NCBI GenBank assembly: GCA_017520845.1 | Contig: JAFXEU010000023.1 | Coordinates: 1-64,000 of the forward strand | DNA length: 64,000 nt | Reading direction: 5' to 3' | From: Kiritimatiellia bacterium | GTDB taxonomy: Bacteria; Verrucomicrobiota; Kiritimatiellia; RFP12; UBA1067 | The notes under the pieces: generated by a model | What the model saw: the letters and a program-made list of their open reading frames with translations, nothing else | Database searches by the model: none | Told to the model about the DNA's origin: nothing | Translations under genes and position numbers: made by a program | Part shown: positions 28,701 through 36,951 of the stretch, piece by piece | Layout: each line of letters begins with the position of its first letter | Position numbering within the stretch: the stretch's first letter is position 1

Positions 28701-30573
28701 GAAAGAGCATTGTCGCTGAGGAGGGATAGGCATCCGTCGGCAGATCAAGCTCCTTGGCCATTTCGGCTTTTACGGCCTTATCCGTACAGGCGTCCATCTC
28801 TTCCGTCACGGCGCTGCGCCAGCTTTCATAGGACGGAAGATCCTCGACGTTCGCATATCCGAAAGACTCGGCCAGCCCTTCGGAGGACGGGACCTTAACG
28901 AAAACGACAGCTATCGCCATAACCGCGAAGACGGCGGATGCTATGATAAAACGCTTTGAAAGTCCGCAGAAAAGCGTTTCATCCTCGCGCATCGCAGCGG
29001 CAATGGCTAACGCGACGGAAATCATCGTAAAGGCGCCGACGAGAACATAAACGATCGGATTCGCCAACGGCGCGTACAATTCGGCGTCGGTCCCCGTCCA
29101 GGTGACTTCGCTTGAAAAAAGCGTTCCCGCAAGAACAAGGAGAATCGCGCCCGTGACGGATCCGCCGATGACGGTTTGTACCGCAGCGCCGGCGTTAACG
29201 CGCTTTTTCACGAAAACCGCCGCAATCAAGGATGCGAAAAAGAGAATGAACGACAGAATTACAACGGACAATGAAGGCAGCGAGTCCGTCCTCGATTCTA
29301 TCGTACCGCCGACAATCCGCTCGAGATCTTTAAGTTTAGCGTCTTTCAGACGGTATTTACCGTCTTTTTTAAGTTCAAGATCCTGTATGCCGAATCCCAG
29401 CGGCTCGAGATATTCCTTGGCCACGCCGTTGACGGATTTAAAATCTATACCTTCAAGCTGACGCTGATAAAACTTTCTGGCCTTGGAAATATTAACCAGT
29501 TTCGCCCTCGCTTCGTCGTTGATCGTTCTGGCCAGGCGCTCGCCGCTGTCCATCTTCTTCAATTCCGATTCGAGCGCCAAACAATCCTTATATACGGAGG
29601 ACGGTATTTTAACGCCTTCACTTTTAAGTTCCGCAATGACCTTCTTGCGGTTAGAGAGCTCCGACTCGAGGAATTTTCTCTGCGCGGAGAACTCTTTCTC
29701 TCCGGCGGCGTATAAGCCGTAATATTGGCCTATCTCGGTGCAGACGGCGGCATACTCCTCGTTGGAAACGCCGACCGGGGCGCGTTTGACGGTAACCTCG
29801 CTGGACATTCCGGATCTCGCGCGCTGATAGTCTCCTGTTTTCAGCACCTGGAACGTCAACAGAACCGGTATAAGAAAAAGCGCGAAATCGCGGAACAGTT
29901 TGAAATTTTTAAGCGCGATGATTATGCCGAGCGGAACGGCGGCAAAAAGGAGAACCTGATAGTTGGTGAGCCCGAGACCGAAAACGAACGCGACAAACCA
30001 TAGTATTTTATTGGAAGGAGAGCGCATCCACCGGTACGACAGAAGAAAAACGAGCATCAGAAAAAGAGAGTTGAGCGAATATATCTCAACGATCGTCGAC
30101 TGAGACCATTCAACCGGCGAAAAAGCGAACGCGAGCGCACCGCCCACGCCGCCCGCGAAGGAAAGCCAGTCGGCGGCTTTCGACTCCTTCTCCGGGAACA
30201 GGGAATCGCGTTTCCCGTTGAAGATAAAATCGGAGGAACTGCGGCTTATGAGCATGGCCGTGCAACCCGCGGCCAAAGCGCCGAACACCGCCGAGCAGCA
30301 ACTGACCGCCCATGCGGGGTTAGGATGCCCCATGTATGTGACAAAAGAAAATATCTTGCAGAAAATCCATGTGCAGAAGGTCCAGAACGGATACCCCGGA
30401 GGATGCGGCACGCCGAGATGGGCGCTGGCGGTTGCGAGTTCGCCGGAATCCTCAAGACCTACGGAAGGACCGAGAGTATAAAAATAAACGCCGAACGTAA
30501 CGAGTGTCGCAACCCAGAACGCCGCCCAGTCGAACCTGGAAAAAAAGCTCTTTTTCATGATTTTGTCAAACAT
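25780..30573 (-). CDS. DUF2723-family multi-spanning membrane protein with C-terminal TPR region
   Basis: The protein has 1597 residues. The N-terminal part has many hydrophobic helices and the DUF2723 signature: VGLEDSGELATASAHLG followed by VPHPPGYPFW, the acidic motif expected of GT-C-type glycosyltransferases (relatives include protein O-mannosyltransferase-like proteins). A soluble charged insert lies at about 245-430. From about 1080 the chain leaves the membrane, and from 1290 it shows TPR-like helix pairs (YVKQGRYADAATAFREAHLLYPASPEA). It probably moves lipid-linked sugar onto an acceptor in the periplasm, which is inference. It overlaps the TadB/C-like gene by eight bases, so it is in the Tad operon and could modify pilus proteins. 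Only weak ribosome-site sequence precedes the ATG. Confidence 0.82.
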   Translation of the reverse strand: MFDKIMKKSFFSRFDWAAFWVATLVTFGVYFYTLGPSVGLEDSGELATASAHLGVPHPPGYPFWTFCTWIFCKIFSFVTYMGHPNPAWAVSCCSAVFGALAAGCTAMLISRSSSDFIFNGKRDSLFPEKESKAADWLSFAGGVGGALAFAFSPVEWSQSTIVEIYSLNSLFLMLVFLLSYRWMRSPSNKILWFVAFVFGLGLTNYQVLLFAAVPLGIIIALKNFKLFRDFALFLIPVLLTFQVLKTGDYQRARSGMSSEVTVKRAPVGVSNEEYAAVCTEIGQYYGLYAAGEKEFSAQRKFLESELSNRKKVIAELKSEGVKIPSSVYKDCLALESELKKMDSGERLARTINDEARAKLVNISKARKFYQRQLEGIDFKSVNGVAKEYLEPLGFGIQDLELKKDGKYRLKDAKLKDLERIVGGTIESRTDSLPSLSVVILSFILFFASLIAAVFVKKRVNAGAAVQTVIGGSVTGAILLVLAGTLFSSEVTWTGTDAELYAPLANPIVYVLVGAFTMISVALAIAAAMREDETLFCGLSKRFIIASAVFAVMAIAVVFVKVPSSEGLAESFGYANVEDLPSYESWRSAVTEEMDACTDKAVKAEMAKELDLPTDAYPSSATMLFLIVTLVALSVFVKKGLCFAIPVAGFQLALHLLLSRGAMHGLAHPSTWWFWWPLVWNFTVLALVWFVLPHGRSVAGAAFFAQLGLSFYAYMPIVSEFRNPPMNWGYPRTWDGFKHAITRGQYEEIKMPSFGGFSEFFALIKAQTIHYFTELKVQFSDYLIVLSLLPLACWRFTVRVAGKKISYSALWFSCFFAILLGVRAISIACGAKETGALLAFDRLLLLLMAVPAVFGVLYIAFKQLLVRPAMALRRFVDVALREGRTGSLAVCAAVVAGALFLSIYKWTLPNGSPLAFALCLSVLSVFGVAYFSVPAIVRFRLRESSVPTVSFDAGNLTQQWIIASGACFFVMTLPLILLADVKGDIQDGFIQKVKFISSHAMIAMWIGYGLVIFAAFAYLRLASGVKRRPAPRVLGFILCAAILLGAGVTPVVKNYTDDEIVFRFGGSEQNGHTFGWQFGAYQLDGAKAIRAQITEDEEPLPDPDYPPPMDPYSVFFGGTDPGRFVPTYMIYGANFRPDIYLITQNALADGTYMAVERDLYGDEIWIPSEEDSAVAFQRYADRKGVSARNGRLQVTGALEVMEINAELAKMMHEHDRSRHSFYIEESYAMEWMYPYLSPHGLIMKINADTTAYNPALARKDRDFWDWYTRRLISDPMYRRDFAAQKSFSKLRASIAGLYVKQGRYADAATAFREAHLLYPASPEATFRYIGSYLLPKGRFETARDLVEYTDKIDPNNKRTGNIKKYLANLSMLSRFGQEGMNTKNDEEWFAEVKKAGLTLEDSCALADAYIEFGFKEKAQMIMSLVAEDVLKSKNRNYLHKAAKIFLSTGRLDAAYHALIEYKAVADKPDVNLFVEWAILAHYYSLDGNSPLKNYRAETYRFFDFAAKHNFSLMLSRLEEYMKSIRDKAQDANLLALYARYKAAQGYYESRKIVELLYPRFGFVQRDKVLGIIVDDINAQKRAPRGMPGTYAPENGLIK

Positions 30574-31243
30574 CGATTTTCGTAATTTTTCTTATGATCA
30601 GCCACCCTGTCGTAATCAGCAGCAGCACGACAAAACAGGACACCACGCCTGTAAAACTGCAAAGAAACGGGATCATCATCCCCGGCTTCATTATCACCAT
30701 CGCGATACCGAGGAGAAACGGCATGGCGGAAACGAGAATACCCTGCATACGGCCCTGGGCGGTCAGAGTTTTCACCTTGCGCTCTATTTTCATTCTTCCG
30801 CGGATGGTTTCTGAAATCTTATCGAAAATTTCGGTAACGTTTCCGCCCGTTTTACGGCTAATGAGAATCGCCGTCGTAACGAGCGTCAAATCATCCGAAC
30901 CGACGCGGTCGGACATCGACTGGAGCGCCGCCTCGAACGTCATGCCGATCCGGAGCTGCTGCTGAAGAATCGCAAACTCCTCGCACATCGGTTTCTCGCC
31001 GTGGTTTACGACGGAATCGAACGCCTGGGAAATCGAAAATCCCGCTCTGAGCGCATTCGACATCGTAGCCAAAGCCTCGGGAAGCTGCTCGTTGAACTTG
31101 CGCCGCCGCCGATCATCGAGCCATCTCGCCAGCGGACCCTGACCGTTCTGCCATCCTTCCTTGATCTTTATTCCGGAAAGATAATACCATACAAGACCCG
31201 CGAAGGAAAAAGCGAAAAGCGGCGCTATAAGCCAAACCAACAT
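30566..31243 (-). CDS. type II secretion F-domain protein, TadB/TadC-like Flp pilus platform subunit
   Basis: The protein has 225 residues with about three membrane helices (near 3-23, 165-185 and 195-217) and a cytoplasmic T2SF domain between (PEALATMSNALRAGFSISQAFD and the downstream block ISRKTGGNVTEIFDKI). These are the inner-membrane platform proteins of Tad pili. Canonical clusters have both tadB and tadC; only one is present here, placed after the CpaF ATPase. AAGGA precedes the start. It is short for TadB (about 300 residues), mainly because the N-terminal region is compact. Confidence 0.9.
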   Translation of the reverse strand: MLVWLIAPLFAFSFAGLVWYYLSGIKIKEGWQNGQGPLARWLDDRRRRKFNEQLPEALATMSNALRAGFSISQAFDSVVNHGEKPMCEEFAILQQQLRIGMTFEAALQSMSDRVGSDDLTLVTTAILISRKTGGNVTEIFDKISETIRGRMKIERKVKTLTAQGRMQGILVSAMPFLLGIAMVIMKPGMMIPFLCSFTGVVSCFVVLLLITTGWLIIRKITKIDV

Positions 31244-31258
31244 ATATTCGATCCTTCC

Positions 31259-32953
31259 TTAACTCTTATATGATATTGTCACGTCCTGATCGGCCGAGGG
31301 ATCAAACATACGCGTATCGACCTTAATGCCCCGTCCGGCGAGCTGATCGAGCCAGGTCGGGATAGCCCCGGTAGGCTTAAATTCACCGAGCACCTTGCCG
31401 TTCTCGCCGACGCCGGTCTGATTGAAGGCGAAAATGTCCTGCATCACGATCTGATTGCCTTCAAGTCCGGTAACCTCCGTGATGGCGACGACCTTGCGGG
31501 ATCCGTCGGAGAGACGCGACTCGTGGATGATGATGTCGACCGCGCTCGCGATCTGCTCGCGGATAGCCTTCGAAGGGAGTTCCATGCCGCTCATCATAAC
31601 CATCGTCTCAAGACGTGAAATGACGTCCCGCGGCGAGTTGGCGTGGACGGTCGTGAGAGAGCCGTCGTGACCGGTGTTCATCGCCTGAAGCATGTCAAGA
31701 GCTTCGCCGGAACGGCATTCGCCCACGATAATGCGGTCGGGGCGCATTCTCAGACAGTTCTTCACGAGATCGCGGATCGTCACCGCGCCCTTGCCCTCGA
31801 TGTTCGGCGGCCTCGCCTCGAGACGAACGACATGCGGCTGCTGAAGCCTCAGTTCGGCCGCGTCCTCAACAGTTACGATACGTTCCGTCCGCGGAATATA
31901 TCCGGAAAGAAGATTCAAAAGAGTCGTTTTACCCGAGCCCGTACCGCCTGCGACGATGATGTTTTTTCTGAGCGTCACGCAAAGCTTCATAAACTCGGCC
32001 GCGTTGTGGGTCCAGGTTCCGAACCTGATGAAATCTTCAGGCGTAAGAGCGTTCTTGGAGAATTTTCGGATCGTGATGGTCGGCCCCGAAAGCGCCAGAG
32101 GCGCGATAATCGCGTTGACGCGGCTACCGTCGGCAAGGCGCGCGTCGACGTACGGCTGCGATTCGTCGATACGGCGGCCGAGAGGAGATACGATGCGCTC
32201 GATTACCGCGAGAACGCTCGCGTCGTCGGTAAACTGGCAATCGGAAAGCACGAGTTTACCCTTGCGCTCGACGTAAACCTTACGGGGGCCGTTAACCATA
32301 ATTTCGCTGACGGAATCGTCGGCAAGAAGTTCTTCCAGGGGACCTAGGCGCATCGCCTCGTTGAAGACGTCGTCCTCGAGACGAACGGTATCGATACCTT
32401 CGGGCAACCGCCCTTTCGCGACGACCTCATCGATAATCTGACGGATTTTTACACGCGCGGTATCCTCAAGCCCTTCCCGGTCTACGCCGTCAAGCGTGAG
32501 GCGCTTCATGTCCATGCGTTTGAGAAGCTCGTTCTGAATCTGCTCCTGGACGTTGCGCCTCAGTTCGCGCATCGGATCTGCTTCAGCCTCTTCCTCCGCG
32601 GCCGTTTCCGCCGTTTCCCCCGTTCCGTCGGCGTCGACGACGGCATCTTCGCTTTCCGGCGACTCGTCTTCCCCGGAGACGCGGAAAATCGCGTCTCCGA
32701 TCTGAACTACCATATCACCGTTAAGCGCGACGGCGGCGTCGATCGGCTCTCCGTTGACGTAAGTGCCGTTCGCGCTGTGGAGATCCTCGATGACGGCCTG
32801 CTGTCCGCGAACCGTCAATATGGCATGCCGTTCGCTGACCGCGATACTGGCGAAACGTATGCGGCAGCCTTCTCCGCGCCCGATTATCCACGTTCCGTCT
32901 GATAGCTCGCGCTTTTCGCGGACACCGTCTACTAGAGTGGTCAAATAAAGCAT
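31259..32953 (-). CDS. cpaF: CpaF/TadA-type secretion ATPase with N-terminal FHA domain
   Basis: The protein has 564 residues. Residues 1-95 are a forkhead-associated domain ([22 protein letters not shown]) that binds phosphothreonine peptides. An acidic linker covers about 96-128. The remainder is a CpaF/TadA ATPase with its N-terminal domain motif [15 protein letters not shown], Walker A GGTGSGKT (336-343), Asp box [19 protein letters not shown] and Walker B region [18 protein letters not shown]. It powers assembly of Flp/Tad pili at the inner membrane. The FHA head replaces the usual CpaF N-terminus and points to control by serine/threonine phosphorylation. Neighbours are CpaB upstream and TadB/C downstream. 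Confidence 0.95.
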   Translation of the reverse strand: MLYLTTLVDGVREKRELSDGTWIIGRGEGCRIRFASIAVSERHAILTVRGQQAVIEDLHSANGTYVNGEPIDAAVALNGDMVVQIGDAIFRVSGEDESPESEDAVVDADGTGETAETAAEEEAEADPMRELRRNVQEQIQNELLKRMDMKRLTLDGVDREGLEDTARVKIRQIIDEVVAKGRLPEGIDTVRLEDDVFNEAMRLGPLEELLADDSVSEIMVNGPRKVYVERKGKLVLSDCQFTDDASVLAVIERIVSPLGRRIDESQPYVDARLADGSRVNAIIAPLALSGPTITIRKFSKNALTPEDFIRFGTWTHNAAEFMKLCVTLRKNIIVAGGTGSGKTTLLNLLSGYIPRTERIVTVEDAAELRLQQPHVVRLEARPPNIEGKGAVTIRDLVKNCLRMRPDRIIVGECRSGEALDMLQAMNTGHDGSLTTVHANSPRDVISRLETMVMMSGMELPSKAIREQIASAVDIIIHESRLSDGSRKVVAITEVTGLEGNQIVMQDIFAFNQTGVGENGKVLGEFKPTGAIPTWLDQLAGRGIKVDTRMFDPSADQDVTISYKS

Positions 32954-32972
32954 GGAGAGAGGACCCTTGATG

Positions 32973-33794
32973 TTAGTGAGTTTTTCTTCCGGTCGGATTG
33001 CGCTCTTTGTTCAGCTCGACGATCTGCTCGCGGATCTTCTCGAACTCGATCACCGGCAGCTCATCCTCGGTGACAATGTCGTTTCTGTTGCGCAAAGAAA
33101 GCGCAAGGCTTCCCTTTTTCTGTTCGGCGGATGCGAGCATTTCGGCTTCGCGGGGAGTGACGAGAAGCGTAACGGTCGTATAACCGGACGGCGACGAAGA
33201 AGACGCCCCGAGGCTTCTGACCCTGGTCTTCGCCGTTTCATCACCGACGGCAAGAACGCGAATCTTCTGAAGAAGCGTAACCGTCGCGAGGTCGCCGCGC
33301 TTATTCTTACCCTCGTCGCTGGGGAATGTAAACGTGCCGATCACATCGACCTCGTCACCCGCGCGGACCATCCCGGATACGGACGCCGAACCGCTGACGC
33401 TGATTGAAAACGCGCGGAACTTCTTTGCGATCTGATCGGAAAGACCGACATCGCGGGAATACCCCTCGATATCCGTCTTTCTGACGGGAATATTAGCTTC
33501 GACCGTTGTAAGAAGCGTACGTCCGACGAGCGTATTCTTATCGTCGGGCGTATAGACAAGCCCCTCGTTGCCTACGCGGATCGTCTTGCACGACTTTAAG
33601 TCTTCTGCAGTGATAACGCTTCCTTTCGTCTTGCGCTGTACAAAGCACACGGCGTTCATTTCGCCGTACTTGCGCCGCATTTCAGCCTCTTTCCTCTTAA
33701 GCTCGTCGTTTTTCCCGCTGATGTAGGCGCTGGTCAAAAGAGCGGCGATAAGCCCCGCGACGAGGCTAGCGATAAGAACAATCTGACGCTTCAT
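32973..33794 (-). CDS. cpaB: Flp pilus assembly protein CpaB/RcpC
   Basis: This 273-residue protein has an N-terminal membrane anchor (IVLIASLVAGLIAALLTSAYI), a SAF-type domain (KTKGSVITAEDLKSCKTIRV, then VGRTLLTTVEANIPVRKTD) and the CpaB/RcpC domain with FRAFSISVSGSASVSGMV followed by AGDEVDVIGTF. It stabilises the Tad secretin in the periplasm. The start lies one base after the stop of the formate-THF ligase gene, so the pilus genes are translated on the back of a C1-metabolism gene. No secretin (CpaC), Flp pilin or prepilin peptidase gene is in the window. Confidence 0.93.
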   Translation of the reverse strand: MKRQIVLIASLVAGLIAALLTSAYISGKNDELKRKEAEMRRKYGEMNAVCFVQRKTKGSVITAEDLKSCKTIRVGNEGLVYTPDDKNTLVGRTLLTTVEANIPVRKTDIEGYSRDVGLSDQIAKKFRAFSISVSGSASVSGMVRAGDEVDVIGTFTFPSDEGKNKRGDLATVTLLQKIRVLAVGDETAKTRVRSLGASSSSPSGYTTVTLLVTPREAEMLASAEQKKGSLALSLRNRNDIVTEDELPVIEFEKIREQIVELNKERNPTGRKTH

Positions 33795-33795
33795 C

Positions 33796-35559
33796 TTAGA
33801 ACAATCCCTTCACCTTGCCGGTTTCAACGTCAACGTCAATCCTGCGGTACGCGGGAGAAGCGCTCGTTCCGGGCATAAGCTTTATCTCGCCCGCGACGGG
33901 CACGAGAAGCCCGGCGCCGGCATAGACGAGAATGTCCTTTACCGGCAGACGCCACCCCTTCGGACGACCGAGAAGTTTCGGGTCGTGAGAAAGCGAATAC
34001 TGTGTCTTCGCGATGCAGACGGGAAGATGCGCGGTCTCGGGATTCGCCTGGTACGCCTCGAGCTTTTCGAGAGCGAGAGGCTCGAAATCGACCCCGTCGC
34101 CGCCGTAAACCTCTTTAACCTGCTTTTCGATACGGTCTTTGAGCGGTTCGTTAAGGTCGCAGAGGAATTCAAAATTATTAGGCTCGTCGCACGCGGCGAT
34201 GACGGCCTCGGCGAGTTCGAGCGCGCCTTCGCCGCCCTTGAGCCAGTGGTCGGAAACCGCGAATCTGGCGCCCGCGGATTCGGCGACCTTCTTGACGAGA
34301 GCGCGCTCGGCTTCCGTGTCGGTATAAAACGCGTTCAGACAGACGACGGGCTGAACGCCCGAGCGGCGGATGATGTCGATGTGGGCGAGAAGATTGTCGC
34401 AGCCCTTCTCGAGAAGCTCGAGATTCTCGCTCGTATAGACGGGATCGAGCGGGAGACCCGCCTTTACCGCCGGAGCGCCGCCGTGGGCCTTGAGGGCGCG
34501 GACCGTCGCGACGAGTACGACCGCATCGGGCTTAAGACCCGAGCAGCGGCACTTGATGTTCCAGAACTTCTCGAAACCCATGTCGCTCGCGAAGCCGGAT
34601 TCGGTCACGACGTAATCGCCGAGCGCACACGCGAGACGGTCTGCGACGACCGAATTCTGACCGATTGCGATGTTTGCGAAGGGACCGGCATGAACAAACA
34701 TCGGCTGGCCTTCGATCGACTGCATCATCGTGGGCTTTATCGCGTTCACTAAAAGCGCGCACATCGCGCCGTCGACCTCGAGATCTGCGGTCGTAACGGG
34801 AGCGCCCGACTTAGAATAGGCGACGACAATCTTGGAAAGGCGCTTTCTCAAATCGGCGAGATCGGCGCTCATCGCGAGAATCGCCATAACCTCGGAGGCT
34901 ACGGTGATGTAAAAGCCGCTTTCGCACGTAAAGCCGTCGAGCTTCCCGCCGCGGCCGATTTCGATGTTTCTAAGACCCTGTGCACAGAAATCCATCGCCC
35001 AGCGGAACTGAACACGCTCAGGATCGATATCAAGACGCTTAAGCCCCCGTTCGGCGAGCCATTCGTCGTCGTGGTTGCGCTCATGCTGCATGCGCGAGTT
35101 GAGCGCCACCATGGCGAGATTGTTGGCGTTTGTGATGGCGTCGATATCGCCCGTAAGACCGAGCGAAAGCGAAGTTAACGGCACCACCTGAGCGAGACCT
35201 CCGCCCGCCGCGGAACCCTTGATGTTGAAAGTCGGACCTCCCGAAGGCTGACGTACGCAGCCTATAACCTTTTTACCCAGCCTGCCGAGACCCTGAACAA
35301 GACCGAGAGTCGTCGTCGTTTTACCCTCGCCGAGAGCGGTCGGAGTGATCGCGGTGACGTCGATGTACTTGCCCTTGCGTCCTTCTCCGACGCGCTTAAG
35401 GACTTTCGTAACATCGATTTTCGCAAGAACGTCGCCGTACGGCGTCCATTCGTCGTCTCTTAAATCGAGTTCCTTGGCCAAATCGGAAGCCTTGCGGAGA
35501 TTAGCCTCGGCTGCTTCGGCGATCTGCCAATCCTTCATTTTTGTAGGGTCTAATTTCAT
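33796..35559 (-). CDS. fhs: formate--tetrahydrofolate ligase
   Basis: This 587-residue cytoplasmic enzyme makes 10-formyl-THF from formate, THF and ATP. The P-loop TALGEGKTTTT (about 74-84), QPSGGPTFNIKGSAAGGG, LTGDIDAITNANNLAMVA and the C-terminal GEIKLMPGTSASPAY are family hallmarks. Length is slightly above the usual 555-560. An extended -10 box ends seven bases before the ATG with no ribosome site, so the mRNA is probably leaderless. CpaB follows after one base; therefore fhs and the Tad genes share a transcript, an unusual pairing with no obvious metabolic reason. Confidence 0.97.
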   Translation of the reverse strand: MKLDPTKMKDWQIAEAAEANLRKASDLAKELDLRDDEWTPYGDVLAKIDVTKVLKRVGEGRKGKYIDVTAITPTALGEGKTTTTLGLVQGLGRLGKKVIGCVRQPSGGPTFNIKGSAAGGGLAQVVPLTSLSLGLTGDIDAITNANNLAMVALNSRMQHERNHDDEWLAERGLKRLDIDPERVQFRWAMDFCAQGLRNIEIGRGGKLDGFTCESGFYITVASEVMAILAMSADLADLRKRLSKIVVAYSKSGAPVTTADLEVDGAMCALLVNAIKPTMMQSIEGQPMFVHAGPFANIAIGQNSVVADRLACALGDYVVTESGFASDMGFEKFWNIKCRCSGLKPDAVVLVATVRALKAHGGAPAVKAGLPLDPVYTSENLELLEKGCDNLLAHIDIIRRSGVQPVVCLNAFYTDTEAERALVKKVAESAGARFAVSDHWLKGGEGALELAEAVIAACDEPNNFEFLCDLNEPLKDRIEKQVKEVYGGDGVDFEPLALEKLEAYQANPETAHLPVCIAKTQYSLSHDPKLLGRPKGWRLPVKDILVYAGAGLLVPVAGEIKLMPGTSASPAYRRIDVDVETGKVKGLF

Positions 35560-35566
35560 AGTATAT

Positions 35567-35575
35567 ATTATACCA
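35567..35575 (-). promoter_or_regulatory. leaderless extended -10 promoter of fhs
   Basis: Minus strand reads TGGTATAAT; seven bases separate TATAAT from the ATG, so the expected start site falls on or next to the A of ATG. A poor -35 (TTGCTA, 35591-35596) lies 18 bases upstream. Confidence 0.7.
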
Positions 35576-35621
35576 AAAATTAGGCCGCGCTAGCAAAAAT
35601 TGACTAAAGAATGAAAATCGT

Positions 35622-36482
35622 TCAGGAAAGAACGGCGGACGCGTATCTGTCGTGCCCGGAATAGTCCTTCTCGATACGGATATCGGAAAAGCCGTACCCT
35701 TCCATCAGCTTCGCGACGGCGTCGCCCTGATTCTCGCCTATCTCGAAAAAGACCGCGCCGCCCGGCTTGAGAATATTCAGCGCATCGGCCAGATAACGGT
35801 CGTAGAAATCAAGTCCGCCCGCACCGCCGTCGAGCGCGAGTCGCGGCTCGAAATCCTTGACCCTCGGATCCAGCGTTTCGCAGACCGCGCTTTCTATGTA
35901 CGGCGGATTTGAAACGAGAACGTCGACAACTTCCGGCTCATCGAAATCGTCAAGACCGTCCATGACGGTGAATTTTACGCGGCCGTCCAACGCGCATTTC
36001 GCGGCGTTCTCCTTCGCGAGCGAAACGGCAGCTTCGCTTACGTCGGTGCCGAGAAAAACGGCGGGGCCCTTAAATTCCGCCGCAAGCGAAAGTATTATCG
36101 CCCCTGTCCCGGTTCCGACATCTACGATAAAGCGCGGCTCGTCGGAGGGATTTTCCTTAAGCCATTTAAGAACGCGCGTCACCAGCTCTTCTGTCTCGGG
36201 ACGCGGAATGAGCGCACGCGGATCGCACTTCAAGGTCAGAGTCCTGAAATCCCATTCGCCGAGCACGTACTGAAGCGGCTCTCCCGCCACAAGTCTGCGC
36301 ATGGCGCGGCGCATCGCCTCCAGAAACTTCTCGGGGACTTCCTTTTCGTAAAACGAATTCAAAAAACCGCGCGACGACCTTAAAAGCCGCGCGGCCATAA
36401 GCTCGGAAGCGACGCGCGCATCTGGAACGTTCTTCGATTCCAGATACGCGTCCGTTTTAGCGATCGCTTCGCGCCAGTTCAT
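35622..36482 (-). CDS. prmC: release factor glutamine methyltransferase PrmC
   Basis: This 286-residue cytoplasmic enzyme methylates the glutamine of the GGQ motif of peptide-chain release factors. It has the helical N-terminal domain with PLQYVLGEWDF, the SAM-binding motif VDVGTGTGAIILSLA (about 122-136) and the catalytic VSNPPYIE, with the family block FEPRLALDGGAGGLDFY. The ATG overlaps the TGA of the upstream DUF3127 gene (TGATG), so translation is coupled. No release factor gene adjoins it here. Confidence 0.96.
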   Translation of the reverse strand: MNWREAIAKTDAYLESKNVPDARVASELMAARLLRSSRGFLNSFYEKEVPEKFLEAMRRAMRRLVAGEPLQYVLGEWDFRTLTLKCDPRALIPRPETEELVTRVLKWLKENPSDEPRFIVDVGTGTGAIILSLAAEFKGPAVFLGTDVSEAAVSLAKENAAKCALDGRVKFTVMDGLDDFDEPEVVDVLVSNPPYIESAVCETLDPRVKDFEPRLALDGGAGGLDFYDRYLADALNILKPGGAVFFEIGENQGDAVAKLMEGYGFSDIRIEKDYSGHDRYASAVLS

Positions 36483-36868
36483 CAGAACGGCATGTCGTCG
36501 ATATCGCCGGCGTCGCCGAAATCCTCGGGCTCGGCGGGAGCGGGAACGGGCTCTGTCGAAGATCCGTCGTTGTTGAGCACTTCAAGCTTAAGCCCCGTCA
36601 GATCGGTGAAATACTTTACCTGTCCCTGAGGATTGGTCCACTCGCGCCCGTCGATCGCAAAACGGATCTTCGCGCGCTGGCCTTCCTTGACGGAATCAAG
36701 AACGCTCGTATTGTCCTTTTTGAATGTGAAAGCTATGTGATTGGGCCAGTTTCCCGCCTGACCGACGTCATCCGTAAGAACGATATCACGCTTTGTAAAT
36801 CCGCTCGCGAAAGTCTGTACGGGAAGAATCTTCTCGACAACTCCCGTATACTCGTAAATAGCCGCCAT
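36482..36868 (-). CDS. DUF3127-family OB-fold-like protein with SSB-like C-terminal tail
   Basis: The protein has 128 residues. The first 90 form a beta-rich domain of the DUF3127 type (YEYTGVVEKILPVQTFASGF, REWTNPQGQVKYFTDLTG), which probably adopts an OB fold. A proline/alanine/glutamate linker follows and the chain ends GDIDDMPF, almost the consensus acidic tip of single-stranded-DNA-binding proteins (DDDIPF), which recruits repair and replication enzymes. I infer a nucleic-acid-linked role; no direct evidence of DNA binding is visible. AAGGAG precedes the ATG and a TGTTATAAT box lies 33 bases upstream, so it starts the prmC transcript. Confidence 0.85.
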   Translation of the reverse strand: MAAIYEYTGVVEKILPVQTFASGFTKRDIVLTDDVGQAGNWPNHIAFTFKKDNTSVLDSVKEGQRAKIRFAIDGREWTNPQGQVKYFTDLTGLKLEVLNNDGSSTEPVPAPAEPEDFGDAGDIDDMPF

Positions 36869-36901
36869 AATCTTTGTTCTCCTTGGTTTTCTCTTTCCGA
36901 C

Positions 36902-36910
36902 ATTATAACA
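36902..36910 (-). promoter_or_regulatory. extended -10 promoter of the DUF3127-prmC pair
   Basis: Minus strand reads TGTTATAAT, 33 bases before the ATG at 36868. The leader contains AAGGAGA. Confidence 0.6.
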
Positions 36911-36951
36911 TAAAATCCGCCCGCCTGTCTCTTCGGCATGACAAAACGAAC

